From CAYWMY01 sp046352935 (GTDB lineage Bacteria; Pseudomonadota; Gammaproteobacteria; Steroidobacterales; Steroidobacteraceae), in assembly GCA_046352935.1 (NCBI GenBank), contig JAXMGR010000005.1, positions 62,001 to 126,000 on the forward strand: a stretch of 64,000 bases of DNA, read 5' to 3'. The notes under the pieces are model-generated. The model made no database searches, had not been told where the DNA came from, and saw nothing but the letters and a program-made list of their open reading frames with translations. Positions 52,305-61,563 of the stretch are shown here, piece by piece (position 1 is the first letter of the stretch; each line of letters begins with the position of its first letter). The translations under genes and the position numbers were made by a program.

Positions 52305-53762
52305 TTACCGCAGCAGACCCAGCACATTCTGCGGCACCGCGTTGGCCTGGGCCAGAATCGCGATACCCGCCTGCTGCAGGATCTGGGCTCGCGTCAGCGA
52401 GGCCGTCTCGGACGCGAAGTCTGCGTCGCGGATGCGGCTGCGCGAGGCCTCGAGGTTCTCACTGACGGTCTGCAGGTTGGCGATCGTCGACTCGAAGCGG
52501 TTCTGCACGGCGCCGAAGTCGCTCCGGAGGCTGTTCACGGTACGCAGCGCCGCATCCACCCGCAGGATGGTCGTGTTGGCGTTGTCCACCGTGTCGACCG
52601 AGGCGTCCGCCAAGGTCGACGTCGTCAGGCCGATGACCTGGTTGTTGGTGAACCCGGCGTAGGTCTCGTTGTTGCCACCGAGAGTGATCTGCTCGAGTGC
52701 GCTCAGCGAGATCGTGCCACGGTTCACGATCTCGGAGCCCGCCGCGACGCCTGTACCGGCAGCGCCGGCGCCGAGCGTGACGGTCTCGGAGATGTCGATA
52801 TTGCGACCCTCCGCCGACGAGAACACGATATTCGTTCCATTCACCGTGGCGGTCACGCCGGTGTCCTGGGTCCGCTGGTTCACGAGCGATGCAACATCGC
52901 TGGACGTCAGCACATCCGTCGCATTTCCGAAGCCGACCGTCGCGTTGATTGTCGTGCCATTGATAGTCAGCGCATACGTCGAGTTTGCGGTCGCGCCCGA
53001 GCCATCGATGTCGACCCAAGCCGCGGTGACTTCGGTCTCCGCGGTCACCGTGAGACCCTGAATGTTCGCGGCCTTGATGGCCTCGGCCTTTGCGTAGGCG
53101 CTGTCGGCGTCCTGCCCCGGCGCAGTGCCCGCCGTGGTCGTGCTGGCGCCAACCGTCGTCACGTTGCCTGAGCCGAGCTGTATCGTCAGGTCGCCGCTGG
53201 CAAGGTTGTTGTTCGTCACCGCGCCACCCGTCGCCGTCGCGATCGAGCCGATCTGGTTCGCGCGCACCCCGGTCGAGAATGACAGAGAGATCGTGTCGCC
53301 GACGTTCGCACCGACCTGGAAGACACTGGTGCCGAAGCTGCCGTCCAGGATCTTCAGGCCGTTGAAGTTCGTCTGCGACGCGATACGCGAGATTTCTGCG
53401 ACGCGCTGCTGCACTTCCGCGTCCAGCGCCTGGCGATCGGAAGAGCTGTTCGTGGCGTTGGCCGACTGCACCGACAGCTCACGGATGCGCTGCAGGTTGT
53501 TGGTCAGCTCCTGCAGGGCGCCTTCAGCCGTCTGCGCCAGGGAGATGCCGTCGTTCGCGTTGCGCACTGCCTGGTTGAGGCCGCGGATCTGCGTCGTAAA
53601 GCGCTCCGAGATCGCCATGCCGGCCGCGTCGTCCTTGGCGCTGTTGATGCGCAGACCCGACGACAGACGCTGCAGCGCGGTCGCCAGCGACGAGTTCGAC
53701 GTCGACAGATTGCGCTGCGCATTCAGCGACATGATGTTGGTGTTGATCACTTGACCCGTCAT
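52305..53762 (-). CDS. fliC: Flagellin FliC
   Basis: Flagellin is the filament subunit. The 485 residues have the conserved D0/D1 ends (VINTNIMSLNAQRNLSTS, RLSSGLRINSAKDDAAGMAI, and at the C-terminus ADFASETASLTRAQILQQAG with NVLGLLR) and a variable middle rich in Thr, Val and Ala. The motif LQRIRELSVQSAN, the region recognised by animal TLR5 in gamma- and betaproteobacterial flagellins, is intact. The ATG at 53762 follows AGGAG; the 62 upstream in-frame codons lie in the leader. A sigma28 promoter stands about 235 bases upstream. Confidence 0.98.
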   Translation of the reverse strand: MTGQVINTNIMSLNAQRNLSTSNSSLATALQRLSSGLRINSAKDDAAGMAISERFTTQIRGLNQAVRNANDGISLAQTAEGALQELTNNLQRIRELSVQSANATNSSSDRQALDAEVQQRVAEISRIASQTNFNGLKILDGSFGTSVFQVGANVGDTISLSFSTGVRANQIGSIATATGGAVTNNNLASGDLTIQLGSGNVTTVGASTTTAGTAPGQDADSAYAKAEAIKAANIQGLTVTAETEVTAAWVDIDGSGATANSTYALTINGTTINATVGFGNATDVLTSSDVASLVNQRTQDTGVTATVNGTNIVFSSAEGRNIDISETVTLGAGAAGTGVAAGSEIVNRGTISLSALEQITLGGNNETYAGFTNNQVIGLTTSTLADASVDTVDNANTTILRVDAALRTVNSLRSDFGAVQNRFESTIANLQTVSENLEASRSRIRDADFASETASLTRAQILQQAGIAILAQANAVPQNVLGLLR

Positions 53763-53990
53763 TTCCGTAACTCCTGCTCTGTCAGTTCCCGGCCCCTGCT
53801 CAGGGCCCCTTGGTACGCTGTGGTGCGTCGGGCCCTGCACTGCGGGCCGGTTACGACGCTCAAGGCATGTATCGGACGTCGCGGGTGGTTCTTGAGATTT
53901 CTCGTCGCATGGCCGCGGAGAACTGCGGCGGAATGCGTCCCCGGACATGGATTCGGGGCGGCGCGGTAGCGCGGATGAACTGCCCCTCGA
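53763..53990 (-). other. Long 5' leader of fliC
   Basis: The sigma28 promoter predicts a leader of about 228 bases. It holds no gene-like frame. Near the start codon GGGGCCCTGAGCAGGGGCC can form a small hairpin, and GGA occurs in GCAGGAG (the ribosome binding site) and in TACGGAA directly before the ATG, the type of sites used by CsrA/RsmA repressors. Regulation by such a protein is only a possibility. Confidence 0.4.
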
Positions 53991-53996
53991 TGGAGT

Positions 53997-54023
53997 TTAT
54001 CGGCGGGGCTGGAGAATTCTTTA
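53997..54023 (-). promoter_or_regulatory. Sigma28 (FliA) promoter of fliC
   Basis: The minus strand has TAAA (54023-54020), 15 bases, then GCCGATAA (54004-53997), a perfect match to the FliA consensus. It starts nine bases past the flgL stop. FliA is encoded at 26435-27196. Confidence 0.92.
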
Positions 54024-54031
54024 GTCGGGCT

Positions 54032-55237
54032 TCAGAGATAGTCGAAGAGGGAGAGCCTCTGGGTGCTGACGAATGACTTCTGCGCCGCCTCCAGGCTGAT
54101 CATCTGCTGGTTCAGCCGGGTGAGCACCTCCGCATAGTCGGTGTCCTTGAGATCCGAACGCAGCGTCTTCAACTGCAGGTCGAGATCCTCGTTCAGCGTC
54201 TGCTGGGCATCGATCGCCGAAAGCCTGCTGCCGACATTGGCACGTACCTCGAGCATGCGCCCGACTGCCTGATCGAGACCCTGCAGCACCTCATTGGTCA
54301 CGTTCGAGAACTGCGCGCGCCCGGCCGCGCTGTCGTCGGCATTCTCGAGTGCATCGAGAAAGTTTCCGATGGTCGTGAACACGTCCTGGTGCTGGCTCGG
54401 AGCCACCGTGAACGTGTCACCCGAAGCCGGTACGCCGTCGATCGCGAGCTGAATCCCACGGAAGGCGATGGTCGTGCCCGCGGAGAAGCTGCCGCTGGTG
54501 ACCAGAGCGTTGCTCGAATCCCTCACTTCGTAGACATCTGCCGCCGTGAACAATACCGAATAGGTGTCACCGTCGTATTGCAGGGGATCCACCACGCTAC
54601 GCGCACCGACGACCCCGGTCCCGGCGTTGGCGGCGCCCGCCGCCGTTGTGAACGTGCCGTTTCCGTTCCTGATCATCTGGAACACCTGGGACCCTGGATC
54701 AGTATCGGCGACGAAGCGCTCCGGGCCGATCTGGATCTGACGCTGGCCCTGGTCGCCGTTGTAGAGCACCGTGCCCGCCGAGTCGCGGCCAAATGGCTGC
54801 GCCTGCACGCTGTAGCCGGAGAACAGGTACTCACCCTCTCCATCGGTCGAGTTGGCGATCTGCAGGATGCCATCGAGATGCTGGCGAACCTCGGCAGCGA
54901 TCAGCCGTCGGGTCTCGGCGGATGCCGTGGCATTGGCTGATTGAACCGCCAGTTGGCGCACCCGCTGCAGTACATCGCCCGCTCCAGTCAGGGCGCTCTC
55001 CGTTGCGCCGAGCCGATTGCGCATGAGCTCGCCGTTGCGGCTGAATTGAGCGTTTGCAGCAAGAGCCGAGTCCAGCGAAAGTACCTGCGTCGCCGCAACG
55101 GGGTCCTCGGCCGGCAGCGAGAACCGCTCACCGGTCGAAATCTGCTGCTGGGCGCTCTGCAGCCTCGTCAACTGACCGCGCAGTGACCTCAGAAAGGCCT
55201 CATGCATCAGCGACTGGGTCACTCGCAGGGAAGTCAT
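54032..55237 (-). CDS. flgL: Hook-filament junction protein FlgL (HAP3)
   Basis: FlgL joins the hook-side junction to the filament. The 401 residues begin RVTQSLMHEAFLRSLRGQLTRL and include QQQISTGERFSLPAEDPVAATQVLSLD, the conserved N-terminal helix region, and end TDYAEVLTRLNQQMISLEAAQKSFVSTQRLSLFDYL. The ATG at 55237 overlaps the flgK stop (ATGA); 28 codons further upstream in the same frame lie within flgK and were dropped. Confidence 0.96.
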   Translation of the reverse strand: MTSLRVTQSLMHEAFLRSLRGQLTRLQSAQQQISTGERFSLPAEDPVAATQVLSLDSALAANAQFSRNGELMRNRLGATESALTGAGDVLQRVRQLAVQSANATASAETRRLIAAEVRQHLDGILQIANSTDGEGEYLFSGYSVQAQPFGRDSAGTVLYNGDQGQRQIQIGPERFVADTDPGSQVFQMIRNGNGTFTTAAGAANAGTGVVGARSVVDPLQYDGDTYSVLFTAADVYEVRDSSNALVTSGSFSAGTTIAFRGIQLAIDGVPASGDTFTVAPSQHQDVFTTIGNFLDALENADDSAAGRAQFSNVTNEVLQGLDQAVGRMLEVRANVGSRLSAIDAQQTLNEDLDLQLKTLRSDLKDTDYAEVLTRLNQQMISLEAAQKSFVSTQRLSLFDYL

Positions 55238-57126
55238 CGTCTCACCGTATCCAGCAACGACTGGAAGATCGTGTCGGCGACTGCGATCGCCTTGGCCGCA
55301 GCCTGATAGGCCTGCTGCCATTTGAGAAGATCGGCAGCCTCCTCGTCGAGATTAACGGCGGAGGCACCCAGCATGCGATCGCGCGAGGCAGACGCAATGG
55401 CCTCCTGAGCGTCCCTGGCGATACTGGACTGGCGGGTCTGCGTACCGATGCCGCCAACCATCGAAGCGAACTGTCCCGATATCGTGGTGGTGCCGCCCTG
55501 CAGCGCGCGCCGATCACGTATTCCCGCCATCAACAGCGCATTCCGATTGTCACCCACACCGCCGGAGTTTCGCTCGACCCTGAACGTGTCGCCCACTGCA
55601 GGCTGGCCGGTGATCCTGATGCGCCAACCGTTGATGGCGATGTCGCTGCCGTTCGTATACGCGAAGCTGCCGGCTCCGTTGACGCTGTAGGTGTTCGCGC
55701 TGGTGAACTGGATGTCGACCGTCGACAGCAGGTTCGGGTCGGCGGCATCCACAACCTCGCCGACGCTCACTCCAGCGCCTCCGTGATTAGCCGTCGCGGC
55801 GCTCGTACGGATCGGCGCCGCGGCGGCGACCAGGCGAGGATCGCTCATCGTGGCCCGGAGCGTCGAAACGGCATCACGAGTGCTGCGTACGAGAAAGCGA
55901 TCGCCCGCCGCCGGCGCACCGCTGACAACGAATGCCAACCCGTCGGCTTCGAACGGACTCGCGAGGGTACCGGCACCGCTCATGGCCACAGAGGCGCCGG
56001 CGGGCTGACTCAGCAGCTGCCACGCCGATCCGTCGAACACCAACTCGTACTCCTGGCCGGTGAGCTGCGCGAGATCGGTGACCGATGTCGCGATGCTCGC
56101 CGTCCCCGAATTGGCAGCGCCCGCAAGAGTGCCCGGGGCAGCGAACGAAAACAGGTCTCCACCGAGCTGCCCCTGCAGGTCCATGCCCGCTTGCTGCTGC
56201 TCGTTGATCTGGCTGGCGAGTGCCGTCACGACCAGACCGAGCTGGTTCCGCGCCGCATCGAGCACCTCACTGCGTACGCCCAGAAGACCGCCGATCTCCC
56301 CGCCTGTCAGAGCATCGGTAACGGTCTGCGCGCCCGCCGTGCCCAGCAGGACCACGTCCAGACGCGAGGGATCGAAGCCGTCCCGGACGGTCGCGAGCGC
56401 CGTCGCCTGGCCGCGGAGCACGACGTTCTGGCCACTGCCGATGTAGACGTTCAGTGCACCATTGCTGTCCTGGAGAACCTGCACATCGATGATCCTGGCG
56501 AGGTCGCTGACCAGCTGATCGCGCTGATCCAGGAGGTCGTTGGGCGGCTGCCCGTTGAAAGACCCCATCGCGATCTCGATGTCTTCGTTCAGTCGTGCGA
56601 TCGACTCCGTCAGGCGATTGATATCGGCGATGCCGGTCTGCAGCCTCTGATTGATGTCGACTTCCAGCTGATCGAGCCGCCGACCGGTCAACCGGAACTG
56701 GTCACCGAGCGACTGAGCCTGGGTGAGCAGCAGCTGTCTTGCCGTGATCGAGGAAGGGCTGTTGGCGACGTCCTGCCAGGCCGAGAAAAAGGAGTTGATG
56801 CCGTTGGCGAGCCCATTGCTGGAGTCGCCGAGAATGTTATCGACCTGACTGGCAATGCCCGAGTACGCATCCAGACGCCCCAACAGTGACGACGACGACC
56901 GGTACTGATTGATCGCGAACTGGTCGTAAGAGCGAGTGATCGTTCGGACGTCCACGCCGGCCCCGACGAAGCCATTCCCGAAGCCCTCCGGCTTCCGCGA
57001 AACGATCTCCACCCGCTGACGGCTGTAGCCCTCCGTGTTGGCATTCGCGACGTTGTTGCTGGTCGTCGCGAGAGCCCGTTGAAATGCAAGCAGGCCCGAC
57101 AGGCTCGTGCGCATGATGTCGGCCAT
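55234..57126 (-). CDS. flgK: Hook-filament junction protein FlgK (HAP1)
   Basis: FlgK is the first junction protein on the hook tip. The 630 residues start MADIMRTSLSGLLAFQRALATTSNNVANANTEGYSRQRV, with the rod/hook-family N-terminal motif, include a variable middle, and end with NLDEEAADLLKWQQAYQAAAKAIAVADTIFQSLLDTVRR, the usual helical C-terminus. It follows flgJ after 65 bases and overlaps flgL. Confidence 0.97.
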   Translation of the reverse strand: MADIMRTSLSGLLAFQRALATTSNNVANANTEGYSRQRVEIVSRKPEGFGNGFVGAGVDVRTITRSYDQFAINQYRSSSSLLGRLDAYSGIASQVDNILGDSSNGLANGINSFFSAWQDVANSPSSITARQLLLTQAQSLGDQFRLTGRRLDQLEVDINQRLQTGIADINRLTESIARLNEDIEIAMGSFNGQPPNDLLDQRDQLVSDLARIIDVQVLQDSNGALNVYIGSGQNVVLRGQATALATVRDGFDPSRLDVVLLGTAGAQTVTDALTGGEIGGLLGVRSEVLDAARNQLGLVVTALASQINEQQQAGMDLQGQLGGDLFSFAAPGTLAGAANSGTASIATSVTDLAQLTGQEYELVFDGSAWQLLSQPAGASVAMSGAGTLASPFEADGLAFVVSGAPAAGDRFLVRSTRDAVSTLRATMSDPRLVAAAAPIRTSAATANHGGAGVSVGEVVDAADPNLLSTVDIQFTSANTYSVNGAGSFAYTNGSDIAINGWRIRITGQPAVGDTFRVERNSGGVGDNRNALLMAGIRDRRALQGGTTTISGQFASMVGGIGTQTRQSSIARDAQEAIASASRDRMLGASAVNLDEEAADLLKWQQAYQAAAKAIAVADTIFQSLLDTVRR

Positions 57127-57191
57127 GGCCAGCTACCCCGCCACCAGCGTCGGACGGGTCCGGCGGCCCATTCGAACGGATGTGCCCGGAC

Positions 57192-58148
57192 TCATGTCGT
57201 CACCGTTCCACTGCCGGTATCAGCACCCCTCGAGACTCTCTGCAGTGTCGGACTCTTGAGAATCGCATGGATCTTCTCCGCGTATCCGGGATCGGTCGCG
57301 TATCCACCAGCCTGGATCTGTTCGGCAAACCTGTGAGGATCACTGCCTACCGACAATGCCGCACGATAACGCGGGTCATTCCTGAGTAGACGGGCGTAGT
57401 CACCGAACGCCTCGGCAACACTGCCATATGCCCGGAATCTCCCGGTCTGCCGCCTGAGCGCCCCACCGACGTGCTCCATCGTCTGACTGGCGACCTCCGC
57501 ACCGGACCAAGCGCCGCCAGCCTTGATGCCGAAGAAATTGAGCGACGAGCCCCCCTCAGGGCGCTGCGGGACGCGCTGCCCCCATCCTGTCTCGAGCGCA
57601 GCCTGGGCCACAATGGCGAGCGGGTGAATGCCGAGTTCGGCGGCGACCCGCTGCGCGTGCGGCAGGATGGATGAAACGAAATCGGAGGGTGTCCGGGCAC
57701 TGAATCCCGTCTGCGCGCCAGTCATTGCGGGCGTCGGTACAGGCTCTCCCGCCGCACGCGACGCACCTTGGGACGGCGAGGATTCGGTTGCTGATGACGA
57801 TGCTGGCTGTTCCGGTTCCGATTGCCCCGATATCCGGGACAGCTGGCGCTCGATCGCCGCGGCGATCCCGAGGCCGCGCCCATTCGAGATCGTCTGAGCG
57901 ATCTGCCGGTCGAAGAGCTGCTGATAGAGTTCGGATTCCTGGGAGTCGAACAACCCTCCATCGATCGTGGAAGTGGCCGACCGCATGCTGTCCAGCATCA
58001 TGCCGATGAACACCGCTTCGAACTGGCGGGCGACACCCTTGAGCGCCTCGGGAGACCGGGTGCGCGCCGCTTCTTTGAGGGAACCGAGGCCCTGCAGATC
58101 CGTGTAGACCGAGGCGGCATCGACACCCTGTGCACGGAAATCGAGCAT
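57192..58148 (-). CDS. flgJ: Flagellar rod assembly protein and muramidase FlgJ
   Basis: FlgJ is a two-domain protein that caps the growing rod and cuts peptidoglycan to let it through. The 318 residues have an N-terminal rod-binding part (KGVARQFEAVFIGMMLDSMR, then LYQQLFDRQIAQTIS), a Ser/Pro-rich linker (about 105-150) and a C-terminal glucosaminidase domain with catalytic Glu186 in ALETGWG, LNFFGIKA and RAYGSVAEAFGDYARLL. The two-domain type is usual for gammaproteobacteria. The start is two bases after the flgI stop. Confidence 0.96.
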   Translation of the reverse strand: MLDFRAQGVDAASVYTDLQGLGSLKEAARTRSPEALKGVARQFEAVFIGMMLDSMRSATSTIDGGLFDSQESELYQQLFDRQIAQTISNGRGLGIAAAIERQLSRISGQSEPEQPASSSATESSPSQGASRAAGEPVPTPAMTGAQTGFSARTPSDFVSSILPHAQRVAAELGIHPLAIVAQAALETGWGQRVPQRPEGGSSLNFFGIKAGGAWSGAEVASQTMEHVGGALRRQTGRFRAYGSVAEAFGDYARLLRNDPRYRAALSVGSDPHRFAEQIQAGGYATDPGYAEKIHAILKSPTLQRVSRGADTGSGTVTT

Positions 58149-58150
58149 GG

Positions 58151-59290
58151 TCAGATCACGATCAACTGCGCATGCAATGCGCCGGCCTGCTGCAGGGCCT
58201 CGAGAATGGCCACGAGGTCTCCCGGGGCTGCACCCACCTGGTTGACTGCGCGAACGATCTCCTCCAGCGTCACACCCGGTTCGAAGAGGAACATGCGACT
58301 GCCCTCCTGCTGTACGTCGATCGTCGAGCTGGGCGCCGTGACGGTTTGCCCCTGTTCGGAAAACGGGCCGGGCTGGCTGACGCGCGTCTCTTCCTTGATG
58401 CTGACCGTCAGTGAACCATGGGACACGGCAGCAGGCGAGACCCGCACGTTGCTCCCGATGACGACGGTGCCGGTCCGCGAATTCACGATCACCCGTGCCG
58501 GGGCTGCGCCTGGATCAACGTCGAGATTCTCCAGCATCGCGACGAAGGCGATGCGCTGCTCAGTGTCGACCGGCGCACGTACCCGAACCGATGTCGCGTC
58601 CAGTGCCGCCGCTGCACCCGACCCGATCTCTCGGTTGATTCGCTCGGACACCCGGCTCGCCGCGGTGAAGTCCGGGACATTGAGGTTCAACGTCACGGCA
58701 TCTCCTTCGGCGAACAGGGACGGAACGCTGCGCTCGACCGTTGCTCCATTGGGAATTCGGCCGGAGCTAGGCACGTTGACGGAGACGCGGGAACCGTCCT
58801 TCGCCTCGGCACCGAATCCGCTCACGACCATGTTTCCCTGCGCGATAGCGTAGACCTGGCCATCGAGCCCCTTGAGCGGCGCCACCAGCAGCGAGCCACC
58901 GCGGAGACTCTTGGCATTGCCGATCGAGTTCACGGTGACGTCGATCAACTGCCCGGGCTTCGCGAAGGCAGGCAACGTCGCATGGACGGCGACGGCCGCA
59001 ACATTCTTCAACTGCGGGTTGACGCTGGCCGGCAACGTCACTCCGAGCTGCGCGAGCATGTTCTTGAGACTCTGCGTCGTGAAGGGCGCCTGACTCGTCT
59101 GGTCGCCGGTGCCGTCGAGTCCCACGACGAGGCCGTAGCCGATCAGCTGGTTACCGCGAACACCCGCAACACTCGCGATATCCTTGATGCGCTCGGCACG
59201 AACTGGTGCGCAGATGCACGAAAGCGCCACCGTCACCGAGATGACGCGCACAAGTCCACCGAAATGCAGTTGGTTCAGTACGGATACCAT
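58151..59290 (-). CDS. flgI: Flagellar P-ring protein FlgI
   Basis: FlgI forms the periplasmic P ring. The 379 residues begin with a signal peptide (hydrophobic stretch LVRVISVTVALSCICAPVRA, then ERIKDIAS) and show the conserved RGNQLIGYGLVVGLDGTGDQ, the TTQSLKNMLAQLG block and the end PGDLVAILEALQQAGALHAQL. The ATG at 59290 lies within the flgH end (16-base overlap); a GTG nine codons earlier is possible. No strong ribosome binding site is visible, so coupling to flgH is probable. Confidence 0.95.
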   Translation of the reverse strand: MVSVLNQLHFGGLVRVISVTVALSCICAPVRAERIKDIASVAGVRGNQLIGYGLVVGLDGTGDQTSQAPFTTQSLKNMLAQLGVTLPASVNPQLKNVAAVAVHATLPAFAKPGQLIDVTVNSIGNAKSLRGGSLLVAPLKGLDGQVYAIAQGNMVVSGFGAEAKDGSRVSVNVPSSGRIPNGATVERSVPSLFAEGDAVTLNLNVPDFTAASRVSERINREIGSGAAAALDATSVRVRAPVDTEQRIAFVAMLENLDVDPGAAPARVIVNSRTGTVVIGSNVRVSPAAVSHGSLTVSIKEETRVSQPGPFSEQGQTVTAPSSTIDVQQEGSRMFLFEPGVTLEEIVRAVNQVGAAPGDLVAILEALQQAGALHAQLIVI

Positions 59291-59976
59291 GCGGAATTGA
59301 AGAAGCGCGACAACCACCCTGCGCGGTTGGCACTGGCCACCATGCCGCGGCCGCCGTAGCTGATCCGTGCATCGGCCACACGATCGGAGGTCACTGTGTT
59401 GTCCTGCTGGATGTCGTATGGCCGAATGACTCCCGAGATGCGGACGAACTCGTCACCCTGGTTCAGACGCAGCCACTTTTCGCCCTGGACCACCAGATTG
59501 CCATTTTGCAGACGGCTCACCACTGTCACCGTGATGTTTCCGGAGAGCGTATTGCTCTGACTCGAGGAGCCCTGCCCGTCGAACTCGCGGGCGCCTTCGA
59601 TCGATGACTCCAGCACCGGCTTGCCGTTCAGGGTCACAGCACGCCCGGCCAGCGTCGGCCCCGGAAGATCGATCGAAGAATCCTTCTTGGTCTTGGTCGA
59701 GGCACTCTTGCTCGCACTCGTCGATTCCTTGAGCACGATCGTCAGCAGGTCACCGATGCGCCGCGCCTTGAGATCCTCGAACAGTGACACGTCGCTGCCG
59801 GCAGCGTAGATCGCACCATCAGTGGGTGCGGCGTGAACCGAGACCGGCCTCCCGGAGTCGATTCCGGGCAGTGGTTGATCCTGATGCCCCATGAGTCCGC
59901 ATCCGCTGATCGCGAGTGCAATGGGCGCAAGCAGCCTCCATTCACACGACACGGTCGCCATCCTGCCGTCAGACAT
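59275..59976 (-). CDS. flgH: Flagellar L-ring lipoprotein FlgH
   Basis: FlgH forms the outer-membrane L ring. The 233 residues carry a lipoprotein signal (LLAPIALAISGCG, with lipid-carrying Cys26). Conserved parts are LFEDLKARRIGDLLTIVLKES, NTLSGNITVTVVSRLQNGNLVVQGEKWLRLNQG and RISGVIRPYDIQQDNTV. The ATG at 59976 overlaps the flgG stop by eight bases; an ATG five codons later also fits. Confidence 0.95.
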   Translation of the reverse strand: MSDGRMATVSCEWRLLAPIALAISGCGLMGHQDQPLPGIDSGRPVSVHAAPTDGAIYAAGSDVSLFEDLKARRIGDLLTIVLKESTSASKSASTKTKKDSSIDLPGPTLAGRAVTLNGKPVLESSIEGAREFDGQGSSSQSNTLSGNITVTVVSRLQNGNLVVQGEKWLRLNQGDEFVRISGVIRPYDIQQDNTVTSDRVADARISYGGRGMVASANRAGWLSRFFNSAWYPY

Positions 59977-60754
59977 TATTGGTCAGATATGCCAGCATCT
60001 GGTCGCTGGTCGAAATCGACTTGGAGTTCATTTCGTACGCGCGCTGCGTCTCGATCATCGCGACCAGCTCCTCCACCACATTGACGTTCGATGTCTCGAG
60101 CGACCCTTGCACCAGCGTGCCGAGCCCATTGAGGCCTGGAGTGCCGATCTGCGGCGGGCCGCTCGAGGCAGATTCGACCACGAGCCCCTCGCCCCGAGGC
60201 TCGAGTCCGGATGGATTGATGAAATCCACCGTTTGCAGCTGACCGATGTTGACGGGCGCAGCCTGCCCCGCCTGACGGATGCTCACCGTTCCGTCGGCTC
60301 CGATCGAGACCGACTGCGCACCATCCGGAATCGAAATGGGGGGCTGTACGGTGTAGCCATTGACCGTAACCAGCTGCCCCTGGGCATCCATCTTGAACGA
60401 ACCGTCGCGCGTGTACGCCTCGCTGCCATCCGGCATGAGGATCTGGAAGAAACCTCGCCCCTGGATGGCAACATCGAGAGATCCACCGGTCTGCTGCAGG
60501 CTTCCTTGCGTGTACTGCTTCTCCGTCGCGACGACGCGGACACCGGTCCCCAGATACATGCCGGTTGGTGCCTCGGTGTCCTGGGAGGTCTGTGCCCCGA
60601 CCTGACGCACATTCTGGTACAGGAGGTCTTCGAAAACAGCGCGAGAGCGCTTGTAGCCCATGGTCGCGACATTTGCGAGATTGTTCGAGACGACGGCCAT
60701 CCGCGTCTGTTGCGCATCGAGTCCGGTTTTTGCAGCCCACAAGGCAGGATTCAC
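59969..60754 (-). CDS. flgG: Flagellar distal rod protein FlgG
   Basis: FlgG builds the distal rod. The 261 residues start NPALWAAKTGLDAQQTRMAVVSNNLANVATMGYKRSRAVF and include RVVATEKQYTQGSLQQTGG and AIQGRGFFQI, and the end SNVNVVEELVAMIETQRAYEMNSKSISTSDQMLAYL. Start is GTG with GGGAGA upstream. It lies 28 bases after flgF. Confidence 0.97.
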   Translation of the reverse strand: MNPALWAAKTGLDAQQTRMAVVSNNLANVATMGYKRSRAVFEDLLYQNVRQVGAQTSQDTEAPTGMYLGTGVRVVATEKQYTQGSLQQTGGSLDVAIQGRGFFQILMPDGSEAYTRDGSFKMDAQGQLVTVNGYTVQPPISIPDGAQSVSIGADGTVSIRQAGQAAPVNIGQLQTVDFINPSGLEPRGEGLVVESASSGPPQIGTPGLNGLGTLVQGSLETSNVNVVEELVAMIETQRAYEMNSKSISTSDQMLAYLTNNV

Positions 60755-60782
60755 GTCGTCTTCTCCCTGGAAATTCTTCTGG

Positions 60783-61523
60783 TCAGCCAGCTCGCAGGAG
60801 TTGCTGTGCAGCCTGATCGGTCTGTTCGGCGGTGCTCATCATCCGCACCTGCATTTCGTACTGGCGCGCGAGATCGATCATCTCGATCAGCGCCTCGGCG
60901 ATATTGACGTTGCTGGACTCGAGACCGCCGGACACGATGCGGACGCCGGGATCGACGACAGCATTCGTTCCGTCCTTGAGTCGCATGAGCCCGTCCGGGC
61001 CCTTGACCATCGCGTCCACCGGTGGATCGACCAGCTTGATCCGTCCGACGGCGGCCAGCGTCGCCGGCCCGAGCCCCTGCGGAACTATCGAGATCGTGCC
61101 GTCGCCTGCGATGGCGATCTCGTTGGCGGGCGGAATGCTGACCGGGCCACCGTCCGCCAGGACAGGATGACCGGCCGCCGTCTGCAGGATGCCGTCAGGA
61201 TTCAGGCGCAGGCTGCCGGCTCGTGTGTACGCTTCGGTTCCGTCGGGCGCCTGTACCGCAATCCAGCCGGTGCCCTGTACGGCGATGTCGAGTATCCGAC
61301 CCGTACCCTCGAACGTCCCGTTGCGCGGATCGAAGCCCAGCTGATTGGCGACCACATTCGCGCGTGTCTGATAGCCAGGCCCCTGGATCAGGTAGCTCGA
61401 GAACGCATGCAGGTCTGCGCGATAGCCGTGGGTCGAGGCATTTGCCATGTTGTGCGCGACGATCGCCTGTGCGTCCAGCATCTGGTCCGCACCCGTCATC
61501 GACACCCAGAGCATCCTGTCCAT
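60783..61523 (-). CDS. flgF: Flagellar proximal rod protein FlgF
   Basis: FlgF forms part of the proximal rod. The 246 residues have the family start (MDRMLWVSMTGADQMLDAQAIVAHNMANASTHGYRADLHAF), TGRILDIAVQGTGWIAVQAPDGTEAYTRAGSL, and the end SSNVNIAEALIEMIDLARQYEMQVRMMSTAEQTDQAAQQLL. It lies 40 bases after flgE in the flgBCDEFGHIJKL string. Confidence 0.96.
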   Translation of the reverse strand: MDRMLWVSMTGADQMLDAQAIVAHNMANASTHGYRADLHAFSSYLIQGPGYQTRANVVANQLGFDPRNGTFEGTGRILDIAVQGTGWIAVQAPDGTEAYTRAGSLRLNPDGILQTAAGHPVLADGGPVSIPPANEIAIAGDGTISIVPQGLGPATLAAVGRIKLVDPPVDAMVKGPDGLMRLKDGTNAVVDPGVRIVSGGLESSNVNIAEALIEMIDLARQYEMQVRMMSTAEQTDQAAQQLLRAG

Positions 61524-61563
61524 GTCAGCTACGATCTCCGATCCGTCTACCGATCAGATGCGA

